Source of the DNA: Leucosporidium creatinivorum
Lineage: Eukaryota; Basidiomycota; Microbotryomycetes; Leucosporidiales; Leucosporidiaceae
Assembly: GCA_001600635.1 (NCBI GenBank)
Contig: BCKL01000027.1
Coordinates: 323,513 to 387,512, forward strand
Length of the DNA: 64,000 nucleotides
Direction of reading: 5' to 3'
Shown here: positions 1 to 10,888 of the stretch, in pieces
How positions within the stretch are numbered: the stretch's first letter is position 1
How the letters are laid out: the number at the start of each line of letters is the position of its first letter
Translations under genes and position numbers: made by a program
The notes under the pieces: model-generated
Databases searched by the model: none
The model's input: the letters and a program-made list of their open reading frames with translations, nothing else
Told to the model about the DNA's origin: nothing

Positions 1-839
1 GCTGAGGGCGCGAGAGGGTCAGCTTCGGCTTCGGCGCCGAGCGGTCTGCCTCTTTCGACTCACCGAGCAGCGTTACCAGCGAGCTCGAGTATCTCGGCAG
101 TGAGGTACTCCAGGACGGCCGACATGTAGACCTGCAAGACTAGAGGTCAGCTCGTATCATCGTGGCGAAGAGACGGCGAGATCTTACGGCGGCGCCTGCG
201 ATTCCGAAGGTCAAATTCGGTCAGTATAAGAGCGTACAGGATCTCGTCGAGTGGGAGGATGTAGTACATACCAGATCCGATGCGGTTGGCATAGTGTCCC
301 TTCTTCAAGTACCTCCTGATTCGAGCGACTGGGAATGTTAAGCCAGCTTTGGCTACGACGGCAAAGAAGGGCCGAATTGGACCGGAATTGTCAGTTTCAT
401 TCCCTAGAACGACAATCAGGTGCTCTCGGAATGTTGGTCTAGACGCCTACATCGCGCGCGAGGCTGGTACGAGCTCGCTTCGGTACAAAAGGTGCAGCGC
501 GAAGGCCCCTCAACGCCGAGGTCAGCTGCCGTCCGCCCTGGGACTTTCTGCCACACCCTAAGCTCTACCACAGTCGGACACCCTCGTCTGCACATCTGTA
601 GTACATTTACAGACCGCCTGCGAGCCATCAGCTCGACTGAAGTGGCGTCGTCACCGCTTTTGAGCTTTTGAAGCAGTGCTCAACCCTCTTGCTGGACGCT
701 TCTTCGTGTCCCCTTGTCCCTAACGAGCAGCAGAAACGAGAGAGCGATCCTGCTACTCACTAGACATGCTCATTCCGCTCCCTCCCTCGCCCTTGGCCTT
801 GCCCTTGCCTCCCGAGACCTTGCCAGCGCTAGTCGACAT
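1..839 (-). CDS. Histone H2A-family protein, 3' end outside window
   Basis: Core nucleosome protein. Reading leftward, exon 1 (761-839) encodes a Gly/Lys-rich tail starting [17 protein letters not shown]. Exon 2 (272-352) gives the alpha-1 region [18 protein letters not shown] followed by YANRIGSG. An 8-nt exon (188-195) adds Ala-Ala, and exon 4 (64-131) gives [20 protein letters not shown]. The fifth exon starts at base 1, so the docking domain and C-tail are missing. The first intron (about 408 bp) is long for this window. The body is mixed: [12 protein letters not shown] resembles canonical H2A, whereas AAVY and LEYLTAE plus the Gly/Lys tail recall H2A.Z. I therefore call the family firmly but not the variant. 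Confidence 0.85.
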
Positions 840-1463
840 GATGCTGTGTCGTGTGAGGGGGTTTTTGAGGAGGTGGTGAGGTGTAAGCGAGTACTGCTGT
901 GCTGTACTGTGTCGAGTCGATTCGAGCTGCTCAAGTCGAGTCGAGTCGAGAGCGAGTGTGTGGCAGGAAGGCAAGAGGCGTCAGGTCGTTTTTCGAGCGG
1001 GAGGACGGTCGACTCGGAGGGTCGAGCGTCCGAGCTCCTCTCCGACTGAAACTGAAAACTGATGGAATCGACTGCAGTTCACTCAGAGCCCGAGATACAT
1101 CTTGATATGACCTCCAGCTGGAAGGACGCTGTAGGACACGCGTTATTCGGGCAGCTAGCTCGACAAGAGCGCCGAAGGCTTAAGGGCGCTGTTGCGGTAC
1201 AATAGACAGGCTTTGACGCGCCCTGACAGTCCGAGGGCGCGTAAAGCTATCTCACTGCCCCCTCGGAGCTGTCCCGAAGCCTGCACCAAGCCCCAGCGGC
1301 GAAAGCAGCCGTTCCTTCCTCTGCGCCGAGCTCGTCTTCTCATCTCGGCTGCGTTCTACCTCCCAAGCTGACTCTCTGTAGCGTACCAAACACGTCTATT
1401 ACCTTCATACATACTCTACGATCGCAACCCTCCTCTCTGTATCCTCGAGCAGCCCTTCGCTGG
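840..1463. other. Intergenic region: histone promoter and upstream gene 3' UTR
   Basis: No supported gene. It lies between the histone start and the stop of the next leftward gene. It contains a short degenerate tandem of GTCGA units around 908-951, just upstream of the histone start, which could be part of its promoter. Short ORFs here have no recognisable protein. Confidence 0.5.
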
Positions 1464-3437
1464 CTACCACCCCACTCCCCTCCAAACCGCTTCCTCACTC
1501 TCCACCACGCCCCTCACCGCCTCCCTCGCCGAGCTCACACATCCTTCCAGCAGCGGTATTCCCTCGGCACACCAACTTCCACAGAACCAGACCCCCTTCT
1601 CCAGATTCTGCAAGCCACCTTGCTTCGGCTCGGCAGAGGAGGAGAGAAGGAAGCCGGGAAGGACGGAGCGAGAGGAGGAGGTGATGTAGGCTCGTTCGTA
1701 CCATGTTGAGGAGAGGATGTGGGATGGTGAGATGGGGAGGAGGGGGTTGGTTGTTTGCAGGAGGAGGAGCGGGGTGCTCGAGGAGGAAGAAGAAGGAGAG
1801 GCGAGCCGAGGATGCGTACGCGAGATGATGTGCGTCGCTTGAATCGAATGCACCGGCATCGTGCGTTCCGATCCTTGGTCCAGAGCATCGAGCTTGGCTT
1901 CGAGGGGAGAGGAGGTAGGGGCGAAGGAAGCGAGGTTGAGGTCCCGCCGGTCGAGAGGATTGGGAGGGAGCATGGACTCGTCGGTGTGGTTGACGACGAG
2001 TGTGGGGATGTAGGAGAAGGTGTTGAGGGCTTTGAGGAGGGTCTCCCGCGCAGAAGAGGAGGGGAGGAAGGAGAGGAGCGAGGCGGCTTGGTTCGCTTGG
2101 GTTGCGAAGATGAGGTGGTCGAATGGTGCTGGTTGAGGTGCAGAAGAGTCCGATAGGGTGAGCGTGATCTGAGAGCGCCCGGCCGGGGATTTGGTGCGTG
2201 CGATGGAGGTAATGGTCGACGAGAGATGGATCGCCGAAGATGGAATCGGAGCGCTCAGCCGCTGGACGACCTGTCGGACCCCGACTTCGGCGACGTAGTG
2301 GCTTGATCCGAAAGTAGAGACGATGTAGTCTGTTTTGATCAAAACGCGTCAGCTTCAGCCCAATCGCAAGCCAATGGAATTGGGACAGAAGCGTACCGAG
2401 ACACTCGGCGATCGGCATTGACCTGGCCTCCTTCCTCCCGACAGTGCTGACCGCTGCATACAGTGGTACAAGCACCTCATCCTGCATCCCTTTCCATACC
2501 CAGTGTCTCCTGCACCACTTCTCGAGCGACTCGTCGGCTACGCTGCTCAAGCCGAGCAGGTCCGCTATCCGCCTTGCCCAGTTCGGCTCGGCTCTTCTCG
2601 ATGCAGAGGGGCGGAGAAGACCAGCCGAGTCGTAGAAGAAGGCGAGGAGGAGAAGGTGGATGTAGCTGAGTGAGAGGAGAGCGAGGTGGAAGAGGTAGGC
2701 GAGGCGAGTGAACATGGAAGCCGAAGCGACGGGTGAGGGGAAGGCAAGGGGAGGGAATTTGAGGCCATTTGATCCTTCGTAGAGGTAACAAGAGGTCTGT
2801 TCTGGTCGTAATGGCGGTTCGGTGATGTCCGGTGGTGGTGAAGAAGGTGCAGCGTCGGAGTACGGAGGCGGAGGAGGCGAAGTGGGTCTCGGAGGAAGGC
2901 GAGCGAGGCGGGAGAAGGAGTAGGAAAAGTCGGATCGGCGGAGAGCAATGTCTAGATGCTTGTACAGGCAATGCACGTTGCTGTGGGAGCCTGCGAGAAG
3001 ACGAGCGAAGGTTCAGCAGGTGACCTCCGGCGCTGGCGACAGGGAGGAGCAGCAGGGTATTGCTCACCTCCGTTGATAGACCGCATAGGTGTATCCAGTC
3101 GGAACGAATATCCCTCTGCTTCTACGGAGATGGAGCTGCTGTCCATGCCCAAGGTAGCGCTCTGACGGCGAGTTGCTCGAGGTCAGCGCCCGGCGTCAAT
3201 TTGAAGATGCGCGTGAGCTCACCTTTTCGAAGAGCTCGACGTGGAAATGTAGTAGAGTACCATCCTTGGAGTACAGCTGTAGCGTTTGGAGCAGGTAGCC
3301 GGTGACGAGGCCAGCGAGACTGGGAAAAGCAGGACGCGCCTGGGTGAGCTGCTGCTGTGGGGAGGGGGTTGAAAGCGCTGCGAAGCTGTAGCTTACCCTG
3401 TACCGACTACCGCTACTCGTACCGTCTCCTTTGACAT
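1464..3437 (-). CDS. FAD-dependent amine-oxidase-like protein
   Basis: Predicted flavoprotein of the NAD/FAD-binding, amine-oxidase-like superfamily (COG2907 type); substrate unknown. Five exons: 3397-3437, 3223-3319, 3161-3068, 2397-2990 and 1464-2329, giving 563 residues with an open frame. Splicing of exons 1 and 2 creates the dinucleotide-binding motif VRVAVVGTGLAGLVTGYLL at the N-terminus, with the intron cutting inside GxGxxG. Exon 3-4 joins to PMRSINGGSHSNV. Around residues 95-170 there are proline-rich stretches and one hydrophobic segment (LAYLFHLALLSLSYIHLLLL), so it may be membrane associated. The C-terminus has the FAD-contact motif GVWFCGSWCAEGIPLLEGC. It is divergent from COQ9, 178 bp apart. 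ATG at 3437 is chosen because it directly precedes the Rossmann strand. Confidence 0.8.
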
Positions 3438-3615
3438 CTTTAGAAAGGTCCAGCCAGCAGCGAGCGCCGAGAAAGCAGAGACAAGCGAGACGGAGGAAAC
3501 AGAGAGTCGAACCACTCGCCAAGTCGAAGGTCGAAGGCCGACGACCGAGAAAGGCTGAGAAGGGCCTGCCTCCGACCAGATTTTCGTTCAGACTCAGCTA
3601 CAACTCGCAAAAACG

Positions 3616-4541
3616 ATGGCAGCTTCTGTACCTCAACAGCTCCTACGCCTCGCCCTGCCTCTGATCCCCAAATCAGGCTTCACCGCGCACGCGCTTCAAA
3701 TCGCCTCTCTCTCGCTCCCAGCCCCTCACACGCCGCCAGCACCAGGCTACACTACTCAAACCCTCAACGGACTGTTTCCTTCGCCTCCGCCACTGCCTGC
3801 TAGTTCGGCGCGCTCGCTTACAAGGGAGGAATTGAAGGCGGATGCTCAGGGTGCGAGTCTGGAAGGAGAGCGCGTGGGACCGGCGAGGGCGCTGGTGCAG
3901 GAGTGGTTGGAGGAGGGAAGGAGGGATATGGTTGGTAGGGTCAGAGAGGTCGGGCTGAGGGGCGAGGCAGGCGTGAGGGAGGGACTGAGGCAGCGAGTAC
4001 GATACAACGAGCCGGTGCTCGGTCAATTGGTGCAGGTGAGTCGTCTCATTATCTTGATACAGATACAGGAAGCTGACCCTTTTGCTCCTGCTCTCGGAGG
4101 CTCTCGCGCTGCTCGGCGCACCAACCACCACCGCCCTCTCTTCTCCCTCCGCTCTCCTCCCCTTCCCCTCACCTGCACCACACCTCACCCACGTCGCTCG
4201 GATCGCACACGACCTCGCCAAAGTCTCAGGCGACGAGTCCCAGGGTGTAAGCTCCCCTTTCCGCGCTTCGGCGTTCCCTCGCTGATCTCTTCTCCTTCGC
4301 ACAGGCCGACTGGTACCTCACGCGCTCTCGCCTGGGCACAATTTACGGCCTCGCCGAGCTACACCTTCTCTCCCCTTCCAACGCTCTCACCTCGGCCGAG
4401 CGCGTCGAATCGACTCTCGAACTCGTCGATACGCTGTTGGAGCGGTCTCGGTCGATGCAGAAGAGTGTGGAGGGAGCGGGTCAGTTTGCTGAGTGGGTGG
4501 GGAAGAGCTGGATGGGGATGGGGAGGAGTTTGGGGCTGTAG
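3616..4541 (+). CDS. COQ9: Ubiquinone biosynthesis protein COQ9
   Basis: Lipid-binding accessory protein of mitochondrial coenzyme Q synthesis; in known systems COQ9 presents the intermediate to COQ7. Three exons, 3616-4035, 4100-4246 and 4305-4541, give 267 residues in frame. The N-terminus (MAASVPQQLLRLALPLIPK) is basic and hydrophobic, as in a mitochondrial presequence. The C-terminal COQ9 domain reads DWYLTRSRLGTIYGLAELHL, the family signature of Trp-Tyr, Arg and an aromatic/Glu helix, followed by the final amphipathic helix region. The first intron uses the acceptor at 4098-4099 after a CTGAC branch site. It is convergent with the TatD gene. Confidence 0.85.
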
Positions 4542-4778
4542 ATGGAGCTGGGGCCGCGGATGAGTTCGCCGAATGATCAACTCGGCTTTCGGCTCGACTC
4601 GGCTCGGCGCTGCCTTTAGCGAGCGGACATCCACTGGTCTCGGAGACTACAGCTCTGGCGTACAGCCCGTCTCCGCTCGCGCTCTCGCTTCGGCTGCTTC
4701 CTCGAGTCCAATCATTCTCATCACAGCTCTGCCCGAGCCGACAAGGCGCCTTCGGGTCTCCCTTTCCCACCATCAAGT

Positions 4779-6167
4779 CTACTCTGGGATCCCGAACAGC
4801 GCACAAGTATTCCTATATGTCTGCTCCGCGACCTCCTCCACGCTTACTCCCTTCAACTGACTCACGACCCACGCGACCTGCCCCGTCGAGCAAGGCTCGT
4901 TTCGGCCTTTGACGCCCTTGCCTGCTACCCAGCGCTCCTTCTTGACCATCGGAGGGATGTAGAGAGGCGCAAGATGAGAGTGGGTGGTAGAAGAGGTGAT
5001 CGTCGATAGGTGAAGGTGGGAGGCATGGGAGGGTCGGATCTGCGAAGGCAACAGGGTAAGGACGAGCCGGCGAGAGAAGAGCAAAAAGACCGGAGAGCAT
5101 ACCTCGCACCATGGGCAGTCGGACTCGATCATGATCTTGTCTAGAGGTAGCTGACGAACGCACTCGACGTTCTCGGGCGTCTTGAGCGAGCAGCTGCGAA
5201 AGGGGAGGAGGTTCAGGCTCGGCGAAGAGACGGCGCTAGGTCTCAGCTTCAGGCTCACCCACTGCAGGAGGGAGTAGGTTCAGCTGATGTTCTTCTACGC
5301 TTATCGCGATGCCTCGTGGACACTCACTTGATGCCAATGTAGAAGCCGAGCTCGATGCACTCCAGCGCCTGCTCCAAGCTCTCCGAATGCGAGTGCACGA
5401 CACCCCGCAAAGGCTTGCCGTGGGCTTTGATGATGTCGATAAAGTCCCGATGAGCGGCTCGGGAGTGGAGGAAGAGGGGAAGGTCGAAGCGTGAGGCCAG
5501 CTCGAGCTGAGGTGGGAAGTGCTTGAGCTGGACGTCCTTCGGGCAGAGGTGGAGGCGATCGTAGTCGAGTCCACACTCACCGACTGGGAGGATTAGAGAT
5601 CGTCAGTTCGTGCGGGCTGGGGAGCAAGGGAGAAAACCGAAGCTCACCAGCCAGCACTCGGCCCTCCGGACCCTTGTTCTCCTCGATGACCTTTGCCAGA
5701 GCTTCGAGATACGCATCGGGTCCACCAGGGTACTCGTCAAACTCCTTTGCTCGACACGGGTGGCATCCAGTCGTCGCGTAGAGGCCGGCTGAAGGGGGAA
5801 GGTCAGCTCATGAGCGCCGAGGACGGGCCGAAATCGTGCTCACCGTGCTCCTTCGCCAGCGCGATCACTTCCTTGCTCCCACTCAAGCAATCTCCCGTCA
5901 ACAGTTGAGTTCCTACACCGGCTGCTCGAGCTCGCTCCAGGATCTCGAGGAAGTCGTCTGCGCACGGGCGGAGAGTGAGCTTTGAAGGCGGGATGAGAGG
6001 CTGTACGAGCTCACCTGAATGAGCTTGCTTTCCATGATAGTTTCCACGGAAGACTGGGTCGCCTAGGTTGCTGCCGATGTCTGTAGAAGCAAGCACAGTG
6101 AGCTCGAATCTGACACAGCCGGCGAGCGCAACTCACCGACGAGTTTGGGAGGAGAAGGAGCAGCCAT
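4779..6167 (-). CDS. TatD-family DNase
   Basis: Metal-dependent hydrolase of the TatD family (3'-5' exonuclease/endonuclease activity is known for the family). Exons: 6137-6167, 6015-6080, 5844-5957, 5648-5788, 5328-5583, 5259-5261, 5103-5193 and 4779-5039, giving 320 residues. Motifs in order: DIGSNLGDPVF near the N-terminus, ATTGCHPC, VGECGLDYDR (metal/Glu), PLFLHSR (metal His), VVHSHSES, NGCSLKTPENVE and IMIESDCPWCEIRPSH (metal Asp). The sixth exon is only TGG. Including it supplies the Gly of the conserved NGCSLK motif, and skipping it leaves the frame open but loses that Gly. The start at 6167 precedes the first beta strand. It is divergent, 119 bp, from the LRR-like gene. Confidence 0.88.
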
Positions 6168-6286
6168 GGTTCTAGAAGCACGAGAAGCAGATCTAGCGGC
6201 CTGTAGCAGTGTACGAGTCGAGGCGAGAATGGCGAACGAATGACGAAGGAGGCGAAGGAGCGAATGTCGGTTCTTGCCTCTTGCCA

Positions 6287-7552
6287 ATGATCCCTGCTCG
6301 GCGCAACACTTCGACAGTCGATGTACCGCAACCAGAAACGATCTCTGCTCGCCTAGCTCGTCTTCGCTCGGAACAACGAGGAGCTCGGCGCCGCTTCGAC
6401 TCACCCGCGTCCATCGCCTTCACCTCGCGCCCTCGCCTTCTACCGCCTCTGGCACCGGCAGTCGAAGCTCGGCCTACAAGGAGTGCTCCAGGTCCCCCTC
6501 CTCCCCGGTCATGGATCGCTGCGGCTGCTACCGATGGCGAGAACCGACGCGGGACTTGGATCCGTGAGGCTCAAGCCAGCGGCAAGGGACCTTCACCGAC
6601 GAAGGAGCGGATGCTCGCTCCATTGGACGACTCCAAGGATACGACAAGAGCGTACTGTGCAGTCCCACGCCCGCCGAGCCTTCTGCAGTGCGTAGGGGAG
6701 GTTATCGCTTGCGATCTGAGCCTCCCGCCGGCCGCGTCGCTCCTCCTGGAGCATGTCCACCTCCTGCCGCCGCATTTGAGGTTGCGTGTTATTGATATCG
6801 CAGCCTCGAGCTGGCCGCTAGAGGAGCGAGCGATCGTGGAGCTGTTGAGGGAGGACGACGAGGGTTCGGCGGAGGGAGTAGCGGGGATTTGGACTGGACA
6901 GGAAAGTGACGAGGCTTCGGTGCTGAATGTAGACGAGTCGGAAGGCGATTGGGAGGACGAGGAGGAGCAAGGAGGCGCGTCAGCATCCTGGGACGTCAGG
7001 CTCGGCGATGGACGGGGCAGCTTCTCGCTCTTCGCAACCCTCACCTCTCTCAACTTCGCCTACTCGCCAGTCAAACTCCCCTTCCTTCGATCCCTCCTCA
7101 TCAACCAATGCAATCCCTCCAAGCCCATTCCCACCTTCCCGCACCTATCTGATCTCAATCTCGCCGCAACCCCCTCCCTTCACTTCACCGAAGCCTTCTT
7201 TGCCCTTCTCACCCTCCTCATTTCACTCCGACACCTCTCACTCGCGGGCAAGACTCTGGACCATCCGTCCTCCGTTCCCCAATCCACCTTCCTCCCTCGT
7301 CTAGCAGCAGCGACGCCCACTCTCCTCTCGGTCGACCTCTCTTACACGACCTGGCCGCCAATCCTCATCCGAGCCGTCGACTGGGATATAAAGTGGCCAA
7401 GTTTGCGGCAGCTGGGGATGAGAAGGGATCTAGTGGACTGGAAAGGGGAGGCGATTAGCGAGGTCAAGAAGGAGAAGATTCGCAAGGAGGTTTGGGCGAT
7501 GATCTCTACAGGGAGGAGGAAGCCTAGAAGATGGATAGAGGTGATTGTGTAG
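6287..7552 (+). CDS. Leucine-rich-repeat-like protein of unknown function
   Basis: Single open exon of 421 codons from ATG 6287. The upstream in-frame extension to 6209 has no ATG that I favour and would run into the TatD promoter. The N-terminus MIPARRNTSTVDVPQPETIS is followed by a basic, low-complexity region to about residue 110. A helical segment follows (LLLEHVHLLPPHLRLRVIDI) that resembles the F-box or pre-LRR region of fungal F-box proteins, then an acidic linker (about residues 195-230). The C-terminal part has irregular leucine-rich repeats (FATLTSLNFAYSPVKLPFLR, FPHLSDLNLAATPSL, LISLRHLSLAGKTL, TLLSVDLSYTTWPP). It probably acts as a protein-binding scaffold; no enzymatic motif is seen. 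Confidence 0.7.
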   Translation: MIPARRNTSTVDVPQPETISARLARLRSEQRGARRRFDSPASIAFTSRPRLLPPLAPAVEARPTRSAPGPPPPRSWIAAAATDGENRRGTWIREAQASGKGPSPTKERMLAPLDDSKDTTRAYCAVPRPPSLLQCVGEVIACDLSLPPAASLLLEHVHLLPPHLRLRVIDIAASSWPLEERAIVELLREDDEGSAEGVAGIWTGQESDEASVLNVDESEGDWEDEEEQGGASASWDVRLGDGRGSFSLFATLTSLNFAYSPVKLPFLRSLLINQCNPSKPIPTFPHLSDLNLAATPSLHFTEAFFALLTLLISLRHLSLAGKTLDHPSSVPQSTFLPRLAAATPTLLSVDLSYTTWPPILIRAVDWDIKWPSLRQLGMRRDLVDWKGEAISEVKKEKIRKEVWAMISTGRRKPRRWIEVIV

Positions 7553-7706
7553 CATATAGAGCCTTCTCACGTGCCCGGGACAAGCTCATCTATCGCCGAG
7601 ATCGTCTCGACCCCACCTGAGAGGCGAAAGTCACGGGAAGCCCTTCTCCTCCTCCTCTCTCGTCTCGTTCGCTCCCTGCTCTCACAAACTCACCGGGAAC
7701 CACAAC

Positions 7707-9103
7707 ATGACAAGCACCAGTACCTCTGAATGCCCTCTCGTACTTGTCACCGGCGCCTCAGGCTATCTCGGCTCCGAGGTCGCGCTCGAAGCTTTTCGAG
7801 CAGGCTACTCGATCCGCCTCGTCTTCCGCAAGCTTGAGCAGGTCGAACAGTGGCGGGAGAAGTATCCTGAGCATCTTTCGAGAACTCAGACGATCGTAGT
7901 ACCCGACTTCACGGTCGAGGGAGCGCTGGACGAGGCGACGAAGGGAGTGGACTTTGTGGCTGCTTGCGCGTTTCCCATGGCATTTGCGCCACAAGTGAGT
8001 GATCACTGATGTATATATAAGCCCGCAGACGAGCTAACGGCCCTTCCCGTAGGACATCAAGCGAGATTTGCTCGATCCCGCGCTGAAAGGAGTGCTCGGC
8101 GTGCTCAAAAGTGCGCAGAAGGCGGGAGTCAAGAGTGTGGTCATCACCTCCTCGTGAGTAGATGAGTCTCTTCTGCAGCTCACTGCTCCTCTGACCCAAG
8201 CCGCTTGCAGTATCGTCTCCTACATCAACTTCGCCGATTTACCGCCGAGCGACTATCTCATCACCGAGAGGGACTGGGCTCCCTACACTGTAAGCTCCCC
8301 TTTCCTCGCTCTGACTTCCTCTAGTCTCTTGGGCTGATCTCTCGTCGGACAGTATGAGCAGGTCGCTGCCTGGGCGCCGCAAGTTGTCGGTCGCCTTCCC
8401 TACTGTACGCTGTCATGCTTTGCACCGTTCAGTCGATGTTCTGCTGAGCCTATTTTTCTTCTTCACCAGTCGCCGCCAAGATGCTCACCGAGAAAGCTGC
8501 ATGGGACTACGTCGAGCGTGAGAAGCCGAACTTTACCCTGACAAGGTTGGTCCCCTCGCATTCTCCCTTGTCTCCCTCTTCTCCCGCTAAGAGCAGAGCT
8601 TGACTGCATCGCTCCTGCGCAGCATCAACCCCGCCTTCATCCTCGGCCACAACAGCGCACCTTCCCTCAGCTGGACCTCGGCGACCTCTTCTTACGGCTT
8701 CACCACGGCCCTCGTCGATGCACCAGCTTATACGCCTCATCCAGTTGGAGTGAGTAGCTCTTTCTGCCACCCTCTTTGCATCGCTGACCCTCAGCCTGCC
8801 GCACTTCGTTCGCAGCTCTTCGTTAACGTCCTGGACGTCGCCCGCTCCCACATCACCGCGTTCACCACTCCAGCAGCAGCAGGAAAACGCTACGCCCTCG
8901 TCGCCGGACAGTTCACCAACGAAGAGCTCGGCCGACTGGCTGGCGAGGCAGTCCCCGAACAGGCTCATCGCTTCCCTCCCCAACCCAAGCAAGCGCCGAA
9001 GATTGAGGCGAGGCTCAGATTTGATGCTGGGGAAGCGGAGAGGGATTTTGGGTTCACTTGTGAGGTCGTGGAATGTTTCCTGGAGAGCGTGCAGGCTAGC
9101 TGA
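7707..9103 (+). CDS. Extended SDR NAD(P)-dependent reductase
   Basis: Reductase of the extended short-chain dehydrogenase group (dihydroflavonol reductase / Gre2-like carbonyl reductases). Seven exons: 7707-7994, 8053-8153, 8211-8289, 8353-8404, 8470-8545, 8623-8749 and 8816-9103, giving 336 residues in frame. The cofactor motif VLVTGASGYLGSEVALEA lies near residue 12-30, VVITSS is the strand carrying the catalytic Ser, and exon 4-5 splicing forms the YxxxK motif as YFAAKMLTEKAAW. SINPAFILG follows, as in the family. Substrate not predictable. It is convergent with the NmrA-like gene, 155 bp between stops. Confidence 0.85.
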
Positions 9104-9258
9104 TGACTCGTTTCGGTGCAGATATCGGCCTCGACGAGACGATCGACTCGTTCGCGAAGCAGCTCTTTTCCCTTCCCGGCGCAACTCGAGCTTGATGAAC
9201 TTCAAAGGTACTGCGATTAGGTAGCTGTACAGGTTCTCTGCGATGCGATTATGCTACT

Positions 9259-10160
9259 TTACTCGTAATTGCCCAACGCCGGCGCGCCCTTGACCCACTG
9301 GCCTTGCTCCACTTCGCCGAGCACCCACTTGGCGAGACTGCCCCGACTCAGCTCCCTCGTGCCCTCCCATTCCGGTCCGAGGGGACCAGCCCACACTTTC
9401 TGCTCCGCTTTAAGATCGTTGAGGTGCGGCACGCGGAAGACAGTGTAGTCGAAAGCAGGGTCAACGGCGAGGCGAGCCATAGCCGACATTTCGGCGTTGG
9501 CGGAGGGGATGAGGAAGCGGATCATGGCGAGGTAAGCGGCCCAGGTCCAGTTGCGCTGTGGGAAGGGAAAGGGAACAGAGTTAGCGGAGAAGCTCGGAGC
9601 AGAGAGGGACGATATGGCAGAACTCACTTGATCGCCGGGGACGAAAAAGTTGGGCGTGGACAGAGCAAGGATACGCTTGACGTTCTTCTCCTTCATGACC
9701 TCAGTCACCACCTTGAAGGAATTGGCGATGGGCTGTAGTGAGGTAAAGAATGTCAGCGACGAGCTTTTCGGCGAAGAAGAGGGCGGGAGAAGGCTTACCG
9801 TCGCTTTTGACCTCGTGAACATTGCGACGAATGCACTGAGATCAGGATAGGCGCCGAGGAAGCTGACGACCGTATCCACTCCTTCCATGGCCTCCTCAAT
9901 CTTCTCCCGCTTGTTCAGCTCGCCGACGACGATTCGGACTCGCTTGTTCTCCTCGATGCCGGCAGGGAGCTTGCCCGGTGTACGGACGTAGAGGGTGAGT
10001 TGAGGCGGTAAAGGGAGGGAGAGAGCTTCTTGAATGAGGAGGAGACCGGTGTTGCCTGTAGAAGAGCAAGGCGTCAGTCATGTTCGGCGATGAGATGAAG
10101 AGCCGACTCGGTGAGCTCACCTGTAGCGCCAAAGACGAGGATGTGCTTGTCAGAGAGCAT
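9259..10160 (-). CDS. NmrA-like NAD(P)-binding protein
   Basis: Atypical SDR of the NmrA/isoflavone-reductase-like group, either a redox-sensing regulator or a reductase. Exon 1 (10121-10160) encodes MLSDKHILVFGATG, and the next exon completes GATGNTGLLLIQEAL, the glycine-rich Rossmann loop. VDTVVSFLGAYPDLSAF and NVKRILALSTPNFFVPGDQ are the expected beta strands, and the C-terminus ends VKGAPALGNYE. No catalytic YxxxK is evident, as in NmrA-type proteins. Four or five exons in all. A decayed copy of its last exon lies at 24650-24865. Confidence 0.78.
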
Positions 10161-10888
10161 GTTGGTCGTGATGAGCGAGTGAGGATGAGGAGGAAGAGAG
10201 TCGAAGAGCCAAGCGGAGCCCTTTTGTAGTCCGCTGAACGCCTGGGGGACTTGCGAAGGCAGGCGGCTGGCCCAGGCACCTGCTGCCTAAGCCTCAGCAC
10301 CTGAGTAAGCTGCTCACCTCCGCCGAACTGGGTCGTCGGGGGCTGGTTCCGTGTCCGAGATCATCGGCACTGCCTATCGGGGAACGGAGTAGTGAGCGGC
10401 GCGCCAGCTCCGGCGACCGGCAGAGATGAGAGAGACCTTCACCGAGGCTGCTCGAACGGAAGCTGGAGGAGACGCCGAGCGGTCTCCTGCAGAGTTTACT
10501 GATGTGTGGAAGTAACCCAGAACTCTTTACACAATAGCTCTCGTTCTGCCTACGCCGCTACAGCGCTCCCCGAGATTGCAGGCGTCTCCGCCGAGCCTCA
10601 CAAATCTATCTTACGCGCTGGTCGAAACCGCTTCTGGGGTCTCTGCACCTCAACTGCATACCTGATATGCTTCTTGAGAGAATGGACGGGCTCCTTACGT
10701 GTCTCGACGAAGCTCAGCGCTGTTAAACCAGCCGACTGGACTCGCTCGCCGAGCACAGCGGCCACTCTCCTTCCCTCGCAGCGAGCTTCGATGGGTCAAA
10801 CTAAAGATGATCTTACAATACTACTACAGCCCTAATTAAGCGAGACAACCCTAGTGAGTAGCAGACGGAGAAGAAGCGAGAGGAGGAC
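10161..10888. other. Intergenic region with no supported gene
   Basis: The stretch lies between the NmrA-like gene start and the stop of the histidine kinase. A 109-codon plus-strand ORF (10506-10835) has no recognisable domain or splice context, and I regard it as chance. The part next to 10160 should hold the NmrA-like promoter. Confidence 0.4.

Noticed and set aside
1495-2976. Single 493-codon minus-strand ORF
   Set aside because: Its first half is a true exon, but the second half runs through an intron into a shadow frame of the last exon; the spliced gene explains the DNA better.
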